The position numbers and the translations under genes were made by a program. Under the pieces are notes generated by a model. That model ran no database searches, was not told the DNA's origin, and saw only the letters and a program-made list of their open reading frames with translations. A stretch of DNA of 64,000 bases from G963664835 sp965220775. Lineage in GTDB: Bacteria; Chloroflexota; UBA6077; FW602-bin22; JBCLEL01. The stretch lies in assembly GCA_965220775.1 (NCBI GenBank), contig OZ244845.1, positions 744,001 to 808,000 of the forward strand, read 5' to 3'. Shown here piece after piece: positions 44,195-52,711 of the stretch. Position 1 is the stretch's first letter, and each line of letters opens with the position of its first letter.

Positions 44195-44227
44195 GTGCCA
44201 CGACCAAAGTCACAGTAGACTGATTCG

Positions 44228-45136
44228 ATGGACTTTTCCCAGGTTTTCGGCGTGTTCTCAAGACGAGACAAATCGCCAGGCACCGCAAGCAAGCCACTAA
44301 CTGCACAGTTCAGGTATCGTGTCGTGCAACTCTGCGTCGACAAGCTCATGTATTATGGCTTTTGGCCCGAAATCCATAGTAATCTTCAATATCTCCACGG
44401 AATGCCCGTGCTGTCCGAGCAGCAGAGACGTGCAAAGATTGATCGACAGAGTGATGTCCTCGAATTCCTGAATTCTTGCAGCGACGAACATTTTATTGAT
44501 TTCGTGGAAATGATCTTCCAATCGAAGGCCTTTCGCCAGTCCGACATGCGTGAGCGCCAGTCTGTCAAAGACGTAAACCACTTTCTGCGTATAGATGACC
44601 TACCCTATGCCCTGACGGAGTTTGTTCGAGAAGACGTGAGAGACGATTACTACGGTAGTGAACCTCTCGTCTCCAAGATAGTGAGTCATCCTAAAATAAT
44701 TCGGCGCGAAAACGAGGTCTTGCACGAGGCCGCAATCGAACCTGCTCTGACGCTTCTGACCAATCCGGCTTTCGCCTCGGCAAATGATGAATTTCTAGAT
44801 GCGCTTAAAGACTATCGGAAGGGCGATTACCGGGACTGCGTCACGAAATGCGGAAGCTCCTTGGAAAGTGTCATGAAGGTCATTTGCGATCGCAAGCGTT
44901 GGTCTCATCGCGGAAACGCGGATGCCACAGTGCTACTAAAGACCATTCTTACGGAAACTGGTTTGCCGAAGTTCTTCTTGAGCCACATCCAAATAATCCC
45001 CATTATCAGGAATGAACTTAGCAGTGCTCACGGGGCCGGCACGAAACAGCGAGATATATCCAAGCAAGTAGCGCTCTTTGTGATCAACTCTACCGCATCA
45101 ACCATTCTGCTGCTCGTGGACGAGACTAATCTCTGA
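44228..45136 (+). CDS. AbiJ-related (STM4504/CBY_0614-type) defence-associated protein
   Basis: A 302-residue soluble protein. The start (FSQVFGVFSRRDKSPG, then FRYRVVQLCVDKLMYYGFW) and the C-terminal ALKDYRKGDYRDCVTKCGSS with LESVMKVICDRKRW recall the STM4504/CBY_0614 family, which shares an AbiJ-type N-terminal domain and is common in defence islands. The last 70 residues (LPKFFLSHIQIIPIIRNELS, then SAHGAG) look like the HEPN-adjacent end of such proteins. Biochemistry is unknown, with an abortive-infection role inferred from family and context. ATG 44228 follows the orphan hicB by about 30 bp. Confidence 0.65.
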   Translation: MDFSQVFGVFSRRDKSPGTASKPLTAQFRYRVVQLCVDKLMYYGFWPEIHSNLQYLHGMPVLSEQQRRAKIDRQSDVLEFLNSCSDEHFIDFVEMIFQSKAFRQSDMRERQSVKDVNHFLRIDDLPYALTEFVREDVRDDYYGSEPLVSKIVSHPKIIRRENEVLHEAAIEPALTLLTNPAFASANDEFLDALKDYRKGDYRDCVTKCGSSLESVMKVICDRKRWSHRGNADATVLLKTILTETGLPKFFLSHIQIIPIIRNELSSAHGAGTKQRDISKQVALFVINSTASTILLLVDETNL

Positions 45137-45235
45137 GCGTACCAGGGAGGCACCCGCGCCGAGGCCAGAGTTTACCTAAGCTGGTGAGGGTGGCGTGATC
45201 GAGATCAACATTGGAAAGGATGATCACCATTAATC

Positions 45236-45478
45236 ATGGCTGAGACTATAGCTGAGTTGCATGCGTTGACCGACGGCGCCTTAATCAGGAAACATGACGA
45301 AAAGGCAGGGTCAACCTATGTACATACCAAACATTACTTGGACGAACTCAACCGCAGATACCAACGTCGGCAGACCGACTCGATGCTAGGATTAACGCGC
45401 TGCATCACCGCCCTGACGTTTGTGGTCACATTCGCAACCATAGTCAACGTCTTGATTGCCACGGGAGTCTTGTGTTGA
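45236..45478 (+). CDS. Small single-pass membrane protein of the restriction locus
   Basis: An 80-residue protein: a soluble helical N-terminus (residues 1-48, with YVHTKHYLDELNRRYQRRQT) and one C-terminal membrane helix (about 52-78, TRCITALTFVVTFATIVNVL). Proteins of this plan often sit beside type I restriction genes. I do not know an established function. A GGAAAGGA ribosome site is 14 bases before the ATG. Its end overlaps the beginning of the hsdS frame, so the two are translated together. Confidence 0.65.
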   Translation: MAETIAELHALTDGALIRKHDEKAGSTYVHTKHYLDELNRRYQRRQTDSMLGLTRCITALTFVVTFATIVNVLIATGVLC

Positions 45479-47138
45479 CGACGTGTTGGACCTCCCTAAT
45501 CTACGAAGTGACTTGAATCGAACGCGACGAAATCAAGCGCTGCCTCAAGGCTGGCGGTGGACTATCCTGGAGGACATTTGTCTTCCGGTGAGCAAGGTCA
45601 AGCCCCGGGATGCTCCCGACCAGTCGTTCACATATTTGGACATAACCTCAATTGATAATTCGCTGTTTCGAGTAGTTTCACCCAAGGTATATTGGGGCAA
45701 GGACGCACCATCCCGTGCTAGGCAAAGAGTGCGGACCGGAAACACCCTGTTTTCAACGGTACGCACCTATCTCAAGAACATTGCCTTGGTATCACCTGAA
45801 TTCGATGGCGACGTTGCTTCTACAGGATTCTGTGTCTTGAATACTTCTGAAGAGACAGACCATAGGTTCGTATTCTATTTCGTTCAAGCCGACGAGTTCG
45901 TCTCTCGGCTCAACCCGTTGCAACGTGGTACGAGCTACCCGGCAGTACGCGACGATGACATTCGGGCTCAAACTATTCCCCTACCGCCCCTCGCCGAGCA
46001 GCACCGCATCGTCGCCGAAATCGAGACGCACTTCAGCCGGCTCGACGCCGCCGTTGCCGCGCTGAAACGGGCCCAGGCCAACCTGAAACGCTACCGGGCC
46101 GGCGTGCTCAAGGCCGCCTGCGAGGGCAAGCTGGTCCCCACCCAGGCCGAGCTTGCTCGTGCCGAGGGCCGGGATTACGAACCAGCCGGCCGGCTCCTCG
46201 AACGTATCCTGGCCGAACGCCGCGCCCGCTGGCAGTCCCAAGACAATCGCCGGCGCAAGTACAAAGAGCCCGCCGCGCCGGACACCTCCGAGCTGCCTGA
46301 TCTGCCGGAAGGGTGGGTCTGGGCGAAACTACCGCAACTCGGGGAGCTAAACAGAGGCAAGTCTAAACATCGCCCCCGTAATGAGCCGCGATTACTGGGT
46401 GGGCCCTACCCTTTCGTTCAGACAGGAGACATCAGACAGTCTCGAGGATTAGTCACTCATCATTCTCAAACCTATACTGACTTCGGCCTGCTCCAGAGTC
46501 GTCTTTGGCCGACGGGTACTCTGTGTATTACGATAGCAGCGAATATCGCGGACACAGGGATTCTGACCTACCCGGCTTGCTTTCCCGATAGTGTCGTTGG
46601 GTTTATCAGCGATGACGATCCCGTAACGACCAAATTCCTTGAAATGTTCATGAGAACTGTAAGAGCAGAGTTAGAGAGATTTGCGCCATCTACCGCCCAA
46701 AAAAACATAAACCTTAAGGTCTTATCCGATTTGGCCATCCCTGTCCCACCGTTGGCAGAGCAACACCGCATCGTCGCCGACGTGGAGCGCCGGCTGTCCC
46801 TGATCCAGCAAGCCGAAACCGCCGTCGATGCCAGCCTGAAGAGGGCCGGCCGTCTGCGCCAGAGCATCCTCAAGCTGGCCTTCTCCGGCCGGCTGGTGCC
46901 CCAGGACCCCAACGACGAGCCGGCCTCGGTATTGCTCGAGCGAATCCGGGCCCAGCGCGCAGCGGCCCCAGCAGCCGCCAAGCGCCGGCAGCGCCGGCAG
47001 CGCCGGCGCGTACCTGCTCCCTCTCCCTCTGGAAGTGAGCCGATGCGAGGGCGAAAACCAACTCCCTCTCCCTCTGGAAGTGAGCCGATGCGAGGGCGAA
47101 AACCAACTCCCTCTCCCTCTGGGAGAGGGCTGGGGTGA
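45456..47138 (+). CDS. hsdS: Type I restriction-modification specificity subunit S
   Basis: A protein of about 560 residues with two target-recognition domains, each followed by a conserved helix: first LPQGWRWTILEDI to PLPPLAEQHRIVAEIETHFS, second LPEGWVWAKLPQL to PVPPLAEQHRIVADVERRLS. The recognition site of the complex is set by these two halves. The start is unsure: TTG 45456 and GTG 45483 are both in frame without a good ribosome site. The last 40 residues (P-S-P-S-G-S-E-P-M-R-G-R-K-P-T repeated) are translated CCCTCTCCC palindromes and not part of the fold. Confidence 0.92.
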   Translation: MPRESCVDDVLDLPNLRSDLNRTRRNQALPQGWRWTILEDICLPVSKVKPRDAPDQSFTYLDITSIDNSLFRVVSPKVYWGKDAPSRARQRVRTGNTLFSTVRTYLKNIALVSPEFDGDVASTGFCVLNTSEETDHRFVFYFVQADEFVSRLNPLQRGTSYPAVRDDDIRAQTIPLPPLAEQHRIVAEIETHFSRLDAAVAALKRAQANLKRYRAGVLKAACEGKLVPTQAELARAEGRDYEPAGRLLERILAERRARWQSQDNRRRKYKEPAAPDTSELPDLPEGWVWAKLPQLGELNRGKSKHRPRNEPRLLGGPYPFVQTGDIRQSRGLVTHHSQTYTDFGLLQSRLWPTGTLCITIAANIADTGILTYPACFPDSVVGFISDDDPVTTKFLEMFMRTVRAELERFAPSTAQKNINLKVLSDLAIPVPPLAEQHRIVADVERRLSLIQQAETAVDASLKRAGRLRQSILKLAFSGRLVPQDPNDEPASVLLERIRAQRAAAPAAAKRRQRRQRRRVPAPSPSGSEPMRGRKPTPSPSGSEPMRGRKPTPSPSGRGLG

Positions 47139-47141
47139 GGG
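47008..47141 (+). repeat. Three palindrome copies forming the 3' end of hsdS
   Basis: Three near-identical units of about 45 bp (CCCTCTCCCTCTGGAAGTGA or the fuller CCCTCTCCCTCTGGGAGAGG, followed by a GGGCGAAAACCAACT-type linker) run through the last codons of hsdS. Two of the three have a broken right arm. Confidence 0.8.
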
Positions 47142-47154
47142 CCAAACCCACCCC

Positions 47155-47535
47155 ATGCCAAAGCCCAATAATCCAAGGTACGTCGTAGGACTGGCGCGCC
47201 AACTCCGCCAAAGACAGACACCCACCGAGGAGATACTCTGGACCCGACTCAGAAGCCGGAAACTGGGCGGCGCCAAATTTCGCCGGCAGCATCCGTTGGG
47301 TCGTTACGTACCCGACTTCTATTGCCACGAGGCGAGCCTCGCGGTCGAGCTTGAGGGAAGAATCCACGACCAAGCGTACCAACGAGAGTACGATGCCGTC
47401 CGGCGGGAAGCGATAGAGCAGCTAGGAGTACGCATACTGGTATTCAAGAACGAACAAGTAACGGAAGACCTGGAAGGTGTACTTGCTCAAATACTCCGCG
47501 CTATCATGTCTCAGCAGAAAGAAACAAAATCCTAA
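47155..47535 (+). CDS. DUF559 (Vsr-like fold) endonuclease-domain protein
   Basis: A 126-residue protein with the DUF559 pattern: ARQLRQRQTPTEEILWTRLR, L-G-G-A-K-F-R-R-Q-H-P-L-G, YVPDFYCHEASLAVELEGRI and G-V-R-I-L-V-F-K-N-E-Q-V. D60 in the PDFYC segment and E70 and E72 in AVELEG fit a PD-(D/E)XK nuclease site related to Vsr, though the usual Asp-Gly after the second acid is Glu-Gly here. I place the start at ATG 47155, because upstream codons are repeat. It lies between hsdS and hsdM. Its role in restriction or repair is inferred. Confidence 0.85.
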   Translation: MPKPNNPRYVVGLARQLRQRQTPTEEILWTRLRSRKLGGAKFRRQHPLGRYVPDFYCHEASLAVELEGRIHDQAYQREYDAVRREAIEQLGVRILVFKNEQVTEDLEGVLAQILRAIMSQQKETKS

Positions 47536-47569
47536 CCATAAATTGGCGAATGCCTACGATCTCCATCTC

Positions 47570-47818
47570 CCTCAGCGAGAAGGCCGGGGCAAAGGCGAAA
47601 GCCAACTCCCTCTCCCCCAGGGAGAGGGCTGGCGTGAGGGCGTAAACGAACCCTCTCCCTTTGGAAGAAGGCCGGCGCAAGGGCGAAAACCAACTCCCTC
47701 TCCCCCAGGGAGAGGGCTGGGGTGAGGGCGTAAACGAACCCTCTCCCTCAGGGAGAAGGCCGGGGCAAGGGCAAAAAACCAACTCCCTCTCCCTCAGGGA
47801 GAGGGCTGGGGTGAGGGT
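47570..47818 (+). repeat. Array of CCCTCTCCC-type palindromes between the DUF559 gene and hsdM
   Basis: Six or so copies of the hairpin with linkers AAACGAA or AAAACCAACT. Some have both arms (CCCTCTCCCCCAGGGAGAGG, CCCTCTCCCTCAGGGAGAGG) and some one arm eroded (AGGGAGAAGGCCGGGGCAAGG). They run up to 16 bp before the hsdM start, so an mRNA leader would be highly structured. Confidence 0.85.
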
Positions 47819-47834
47819 ATACAGAAACAACCAC

Positions 47835-49334
47835 ATGACCACATCCACCAACATAGGCCAGAAGCTATGGAACTACTGCAACGTCCTCCGCGACGCCGGC
47901 CTCTCCTACGGCGACTACCTAGAGCAGCTAACCTACCTCATCTTCCTCAAGATGATGCACGAGCGCAGCCGGCCTCCCTACACCCTGTTGCCCGACTACC
48001 AACCCCCGCCGATACCGCGGGGCCACGACTGGCCCAGCCTGCTGGCGCGGGACGGCGACGAGCTGGAGACTCATTACCGCCGGACCCTGGAAGCCCTCGC
48101 ACGCCAGCCCGGTACCATCGGAGTCATCTTCGCGAAGGCCCAGAACAAGATCCAAGAGCCGGCGATGCTGACCCGGCTCATCAAAGAGCTGATCGACAGC
48201 GAGAACTGGCTTGCCCTCAGCGCAGACGTGAAGGGCGACGCCTACGAGTCGCTGCTCGAACGCAACGCACAGGACGTGAAGACCGGCGCCGGCCAGTACT
48301 TCACGCCCCGTCCCCTCATCCAGGCAATCGTCGATGCCATGCGGCCCCGGCCGGATATGACCATCTGCGACCCGGCCTGCGGCACTGGCGGATTCCTCTT
48401 GGCGGCCCACGACTATATCGTCCGCCATCATCCAAGCATGGATCAGGGCCATCTGCAGCACCTGAGAGACCACGCCCTTCACGCATGGGAGATCGTAGAT
48501 AGCGCCGCCCGACTTGGCGTCATGAACCTTTATCTGCACGGCATCGGTGGCGATAAGACCAACATCATCGTCGATGACAGCCTGCGAACGCATCCGGGCG
48601 TCAACTTCGACCTCGTTCTGACCAATCCACCGTTCGGAAGAAAGTCGAGCCTTACGTTCGTAAACACCGAGGGCGAATCGGAACGCGAAACCCTGTTGGT
48701 CGAGCGCCCCGATTTCTGGGCCACCACCAGCAACAAGCAGCTTAACTTCCTACAGCACGTCCGGACCTTGCTGAAGACCCACGGCAGGGCGGCCATCGTC
48801 GTGCCGGACAACGTCCTCTTCGAGGGCGGCGCCGGCGAGACCGTCAGGCGCCGGCTGCTCCAGGAGTGCGACGTGCACACCCTGTTGAGGCTGCCGACCG
48901 GCGTCTTCTACGCCCAGGGAGTCAAGGCCAACGTCTTGTTCTTCGACCGCAAGCCGGCCAGCGAGACCCCGTGGACCCAAAACCTGTGGATCTACGACCT
49001 GCGCACCAATCAGCACTTCACCCTCAAAACCAACCCGCTGTCCCGCTCTCACCTGGACGACTTCGTGTCCTGTTACAACCCGGAAAACCGTCACCAGCGT
49101 CAGGAGGCTGAGCGCTTCCACCGCTTCAGCTACGAAGACCTCATGAAGCGGGACAAGGCAAACCTGGATATCTTCTGGCTGCGGGACGAGAGTATGGAGG
49201 ACTCGGCCAACCTACCGCCGCCGGACCTGATCGCCGAGGAAATCGTCGAAGACCTCCGCACCGCGCTGGAGCAGTTGGAGGAGATCGCCGCCGACCTTAC
49301 CTCGAATTCCGGCGAGCGCGTGTCGCCGTCATAG
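47835..49334 (+). CDS. hsdM: Type I restriction-modification methyltransferase subunit M
   Basis: A 499-residue N6-adenine methylase. The HsdM N-terminal helical domain (GQKLWNYCNVLRDAGLSYGD, YLEQLTYLIFLKMM) precedes the catalytic domain: AGQYFTPRPLIQAIVDAM (about 154-171), SAM motif I DPACGTGGFLLAA (about 178-190) and catalytic NPPFG (about 264-268). It modifies host DNA and forms the M2S core with the specificity subunit. Upstream in-frame codons are translated palindromes, so the start is ATG 47835. It converges with, and overlaps by a few bases, a small minus-strand frame. Confidence 0.94.
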   Translation: MTTSTNIGQKLWNYCNVLRDAGLSYGDYLEQLTYLIFLKMMHERSRPPYTLLPDYQPPPIPRGHDWPSLLARDGDELETHYRRTLEALARQPGTIGVIFAKAQNKIQEPAMLTRLIKELIDSENWLALSADVKGDAYESLLERNAQDVKTGAGQYFTPRPLIQAIVDAMRPRPDMTICDPACGTGGFLLAAHDYIVRHHPSMDQGHLQHLRDHALHAWEIVDSAARLGVMNLYLHGIGGDKTNIIVDDSLRTHPGVNFDLVLTNPPFGRKSSLTFVNTEGESERETLLVERPDFWATTSNKQLNFLQHVRTLLKTHGRAAIVVPDNVLFEGGAGETVRRRLLQECDVHTLLRLPTGVFYAQGVKANVLFFDRKPASETPWTQNLWIYDLRTNQHFTLKTNPLSRSHLDDFVSCYNPENRHQRQEAERFHRFSYEDLMKRDKANLDIFWLRDESMEDSANLPPPDLIAEEIVEDLRTALEQLEEIAADLTSNSGERVSPS

Positions 49335-49508
49335 CCCTAGCTCCGCGAGGGACTCTCCCCGATTTCGGTTGCACGGCTCCACTTGGGCCAGCATGCCGGC
49401 CAAGTCATAGGGCCTCTTACGCAGCAAGACCTCGTCGCCATGCGCGGCTAGCACTTCATCCTGTGCGGAAAACCTCTCGTGCATTTCATGCCGCAAGTCA
49501 TTCATCAT
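49329..49508 (-). CDS. Small ORF with a MazE-like C-terminal stretch
   Basis: A 59-codon frame from ATG 49508 (MMNDLRHEMHERFSAQDEVL onward). The end, G-D-E-V-L-L-R-K-R-P-Y-D-L-A-G-M-L-A-Q-V-E-P, resembles the toxin-binding tail of MazE antitoxins, but the beta-barrel DNA-binding part is not evident. The same frame is open back to the stop of the upstream membrane-protein gene, with no better start. It could be a small antitoxin, a fragment, or a C-terminal piece separated from its upstream neighbour by one TAA. Confidence 0.35.
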   Translation of the reverse strand: MMNDLRHEMHERFSAQDEVLAAHGDEVLLRKRPYDLAGMLAQVEPCNRNRGESLAELGL

Positions 49509-49574
49509 ATCTCTGCGCAGTTGTTCTAGGTCGCCTTTAGTTGCAGGCTGGTTGTCAGACGCTTGACTCTCTCC

Positions 49575-49994
49575 TTATCGAGTGTTCTTTGCTCTCCTCT
49601 CATTCCACCAATTCGCGCCGAGGAAGACGACTAATGTGATGACAGCCGTATAACCATAGATGCTTGCGATTGAGTAGATTTCATACTCGGTATCTTCACG
49701 GCGGTAATGATAGCCAGCTACAATCGCGAATGAAACGCTGGCAAGCAAGAGCGGCAGAACGACACACCCTATTCCGGCAGACCACAGTAAAATCGCCAAG
49801 GCGAGGACTGCACTTACAAAGCGTAGCTCATTTCGGATGGCGATAAGCGCCTCATAGTAGTCATGAGCCCAAATGCAGATCATGTCGATTGCCGTAGAAG
49901 AGATGACCCAGCCGCAGACAATGGCTAGTACCACCTTCCATAGCAGTACCAGCCAGTCGATTTTCTGTACTAGCGCAATCGCCTGATTACTCAT
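49575..49994 (-). CDS. Four-helix membrane protein of unknown function
   Basis: A 139-residue protein with hydrophobic helices at about 14-34, 55-75, 76-98 and 110-130, a short cytoplasmic N-terminus and a basic end (WWNERRAKNTR). No family is recognised. It points away from the ABC-2 exporter and towards hsdM, with the small MazE-tail-like frame directly downstream. AT-richer codon use than the housekeeping genes suggests it belongs to the accessory region. Confidence 0.55.
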   Translation of the reverse strand: MSNQAIALVQKIDWLVLLWKVVLAIVCGWVISSTAIDMICIWAHDYYEALIAIRNELRFVSAVLALAILLWSAGIGCVVLPLLLASVSFAIVAGYHYRREDTEYEIYSIASIYGYTAVITLVVFLGANWWNERRAKNTR

Positions 49995-50161
49995 CCGGCT
50001 ACTTTATCGCCTCTCAGATCACTATATATCAGTGCTAGATTGAACCTAATACATGGGTAGAGTAGCGGGCCGGCCATTTACTATTACTCTGAAGAATTGA
50101 ATAATGCCAGTACTAGTGCGCGCCAGACTCTCCCCAACATCCGGCAGCAGCATTTGAAGGA

Positions 50162-50248
50162 CTATTCGGCGTAGGCGTCAGCGACGCAATCGTCTTTGAA
50201 CTGGCCGGCGTATTCCGGCCCGAGATGCTTGGGCTTTGGAATGGTCAA
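50162..50248 (-). pseudogene. N-terminal stub of a SAM methyltransferase
   Basis: TTG 50248 reads L-T-I-P-K-P-K-H-L-G-P-E-Y-A-G-Q-F-K-D and ends after 28 codons. This opening (IPKPKHLGPEYxxQFxDxSVV) is characteristic of a class I methyltransferase subgroup, but the SAM-binding domain is missing. It starts 3 bp after the ABC-2 permease stop, so a third gene of that operon has been deleted. Confidence 0.45.
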
Positions 50249-50250
50249 TG

Positions 50251-51045
50251 CTAGTCCTCCCGCCACGGGAGGCGCCACAAGCCGAGAGACATCGTCACGA
50301 CGGAGAAACCAGCCAGCACGGCGAGCTCGAACCACACATCGCTCTGCCCTGACAGCGACTTCGTGATCCCATCGGCCGCATACCGCAGAGGAGACACGTA
50401 CCCCAGCAGCTTTAGGAGCAGAGGCGCCTGTTCCATCGTGAAGTAGACCGGCGACAATGCCGCCAGGACAAGGGCCACCAGCCCAGTAGCCAGATTGCCA
50501 GCCTGCGCGGACGGGGCGAAACTGACTACGAACAGGGTCAGGCCGGCTATCACCAGCACCGAGAGGACCAAGGAAGGCACCAATCCCCATGCAGGATCGA
50601 TGTCCACTCCGGCCAACAGCCCGAAGCCTATCAGGGCAAGGACGCTGAGCGTTCCGGATATGGATGAAAAGGCCAGCGACCCCAGCACATATGCGCCCTT
50701 GGACACGGGCATGGAGATCAGAAGCTTCAGATTTCCCGTGAAGCGCTGACCTACGGCGTTCTGCCCGACCAGCATCCCTATGGAGAATGTGACGCCGAAC
50801 ACGAGCGTAGCGGCCAGCAGTCTTCGCACGACCTGCGGATCATCGGGCGCAATGGCACTGGTGACGTAGAACCATGGGATGGGAAATGCGGCTGACAGCA
50901 GGATGATCAGATACCAGTGCCTGAGCGATGGCAGGAAATTGATCTCGAAGACACTGACCGCGTCCGATAGGAACTTCCTGATACCCCCGGTTGGGTAGAG
51001 TCTGGCGGCGACCTGGCTTGTCCGATCCGCTTCTTGGCTCATCAT
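50251..51045 (-). CDS. ABC-2 type exporter permease
   Basis: A 264-residue membrane protein with six helices and the ABC-2 signature region (ALSPVYFTMEQAPLLLKLLG, then YVSPLRYAADGI). It begins inside the stop of its ATPase gene (4-bp overlap), so the two form one transporter. ABC-2 systems export polysaccharides, lipids or drugs. Nothing near it identifies the cargo. Confidence 0.88.
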   Translation of the reverse strand: MMSQEADRTSQVAARLYPTGGIRKFLSDAVSVFEINFLPSLRHWYLIILLSAAFPIPWFYVTSAIAPDDPQVVRRLLAATLVFGVTFSIGMLVGQNAVGQRFTGNLKLLISMPVSKGAYVLGSLAFSSISGTLSVLALIGFGLLAGVDIDPAWGLVPSLVLSVLVIAGLTLFVVSFAPSAQAGNLATGLVALVLAALSPVYFTMEQAPLLLKLLGYVSPLRYAADGITKSLSGQSDVWFELAVLAGFSVVTMSLGLWRLPWRED

Positions 51046-51983
51046 CCGTTGGCACGTTCGTCGAGTCTTGCTCTTTCGCCTGTCAGTCCAAGGTAGGCAT
51101 CCTCGAGCGTCGTCGGCGAGACAGCGTATTGGTGGATGCCCCTGTCCAGCGCCTGCTGGGCAAGCATCCTGGGGTCGCTCCCGTAGATCGTCTCGGTGCG
51201 ATCACCTGACTCCATCGCGATCTTGAACTTGTACCCGTGTGCCGCCTTGAGGTTGTCCACCGTGTCCAACGCAACCAGGGTGCCGTCATGGATGATTCCG
51301 ACCCTATCGCTGAGCATCTCGGCCTCTTCCATGTAGTGCGTGGTCAGCAACACGGTGGAGCCCCTTCGCTTGTAGCTGCGAAGGAGGTCCCAGAGATTGT
51401 GGCGCGATTCGGGGTCGAGACCGACGCTGGGTTCGTCCAGGATTAGCAGCGGTGGCTTAGATACCGAGGCTATGCCGACCAGTAGGCGGCGCCGAAGCCC
51501 ACCGGACAATTCCTGGGACGCTTTATCTCTGTGTACAACGAGTCCGAGTTCCGAGATCAACTCTTCCGCTCGGCGGGAGGCCATTTTCGGTGGCAGTCCC
51601 CGTAGCTTCCCGAAGATGCGCAGGTGGTGCCAGGCCGACAGACCCCAAAAGAGGTTGGCCTCCTGGGGCATGACTCCCATGTAGCCCTTGGCCTCGTTGG
51701 GATGTGAAACCCCGTCCACTCCGAAGATTCGGACCTCACCCGAGGTGGGAACCAGTTCAGTTGTGACTTGCCGGACCAGGGTCGTCTTGCCTGCGCCGTT
51801 GGGACCGAGGATGCTCAATAGCTCCCCGTGCTCGACGGTGAGCGAGAGGTCGCGGTTCCCCCAAGTACCGTTCTTGTATCTCTTGTTGAGGTCTCGAACC
51901 TCTATGGGCGGCGCGTTCATCTCATGCACTTGCTCCGCCAGAGATGCCACCTGATTCGCCGGGCGCCAAGTCTGCGTCGCCAT
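51042..51983 (-). CDS. ABC-2 type exporter ATP-binding protein
   Basis: A 313-residue ATPase of the DrrA/CcmA-like group. Walker A GPNGAGKTT (about 59-67), Q-loop V-M-P-Q-E-A-N-L-F, signature ELSGGLRRRL (about 157-166) and Walker B LLILDEPSVGLDP are intact. The C-terminal 80 residues form the accessory domain common in drug exporters. An ATG at codon 22 (MNAPPIEVRDLNKRY) is an alternative start closer to the family's usual N-terminus. It is first in the operon, followed by the permease. Confidence 0.9.
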   Translation of the reverse strand: MATQTWRPANQVASLAEQVHEMNAPPIEVRDLNKRYKNGTWGNRDLSLTVEHGELLSILGPNGAGKTTLVRQVTTELVPTSGEVRIFGVDGVSHPNEAKGYMGVMPQEANLFWGLSAWHHLRIFGKLRGLPPKMASRRAEELISELGLVVHRDKASQELSGGLRRRLLVGIASVSKPPLLILDEPSVGLDPESRHNLWDLLRSYKRRGSTVLLTTHYMEEAEMLSDRVGIIHDGTLVALDTVDNLKAAHGYKFKIAMESGDRTETIYGSDPRMLAQQALDRGIHQYAVSPTTLEDAYLGLTGERARLDERANG

Positions 51984-52255
51984 CCTAGCATAGCCTCCGA
52001 GGCATTGACGACCTGAAGACTCGCCACCGACGATCGGGGTTCATGCCAAAATCGTCGCCCAACCTTCGTTCATGGTTCTCTTGCCGTACCTAAGTGTCCG
52101 GCTGAGCGAGCCAGACTATTGGAACAGTCCTGACTTCCATCGAATTGACTGGTTCCAAAGGATCGTTTAATCGAAGGCATACGGGAGGCGCCTCAGAATG
52201 GCAGTGGTCAGAATTACGGAGAGCAGGCTGTCGGTAATCCAGCCGGCCGGCCCCC

Positions 52256-52444
52256 TCAACTCCTCCGGCCCAAGGACCGAAGTATCCAGACAATGTTCAG
52301 CACCGCGATGACTGCCGCAACCACCCAGAGAACCGTACCAATGATTGGGTTGAGCGCCAACCCGATGCCCAGGCCGAGGTAGAACACCAAGACGGCCGCC
52401 GCAAACACGAAAATGTGGACGACGATTTTTAACGGGCCTCGCAT
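52256..52444 (-). CDS. Small two-helix membrane protein
   Basis: A 62-residue protein of almost only two hydrophobic helices (about 7-28 and 34-55) and a basic end (LRSLGRRS). The ATG at 52444 is chosen because AGGAG sits 7 bases upstream, while the longer in-frame extension lacks a ribosome site. No family is recognised. It stands alone between the ABC-2 exporter and tRNA-Arg. The 270 bp on its left show nothing further. Confidence 0.5.
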   Translation of the reverse strand: MRGPLKIVVHIFVFAAAVLVFYLGLGIGLALNPIIGTVLWVVAAVIAVLNIVWILRSLGRRS

Positions 52445-52561
52445 AAGGGTTACTCCTGATTCAGTCAAGGACACCGGAGACCGGTCTCGGAACTTCGATC
52501 ATTCGGACATTGCGGTCAATTCGCAAATCTGGCCACTCATCCGGTACCGGTGTGAAAGAGT

Positions 52562-52638
52562 TGGTACCCCTGGAGGGACTCGAACCCCCGACGCAAGGCT
52601 TAGGACGCCCTCGCTCTATCCAACTGAGCTACAGGGGC
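52562..52638 (-). tRNA. tRNA-Arg (anticodon CCU)
   Basis: The 77-nt minus-strand sequence folds as a cloverleaf: acceptor GCCCCUG with CAGGGGU (G1-U72 wobble), D-arm AGCUC-AGUUGGAUA-GAGC, anticodon loop GUCCUAA giving CCU, and a T-arm with GGUUCGAGUCC. The CCA end is encoded. It reads AGG codons. Confidence 0.95.
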
Positions 52639-52711
52639 AGAACGGCACGAGTTTAATCCGTGCCGGTTCGAATTATACTCCCTCGCAATGTGGCGGATGG
52701 GCCGGCGTCGA

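Noticed and set aside
47661..47834. N-terminal extension of hsdM
   Set aside because: The extra 58 codons are translated palindromes. HsdM homology begins at ATG 47835.
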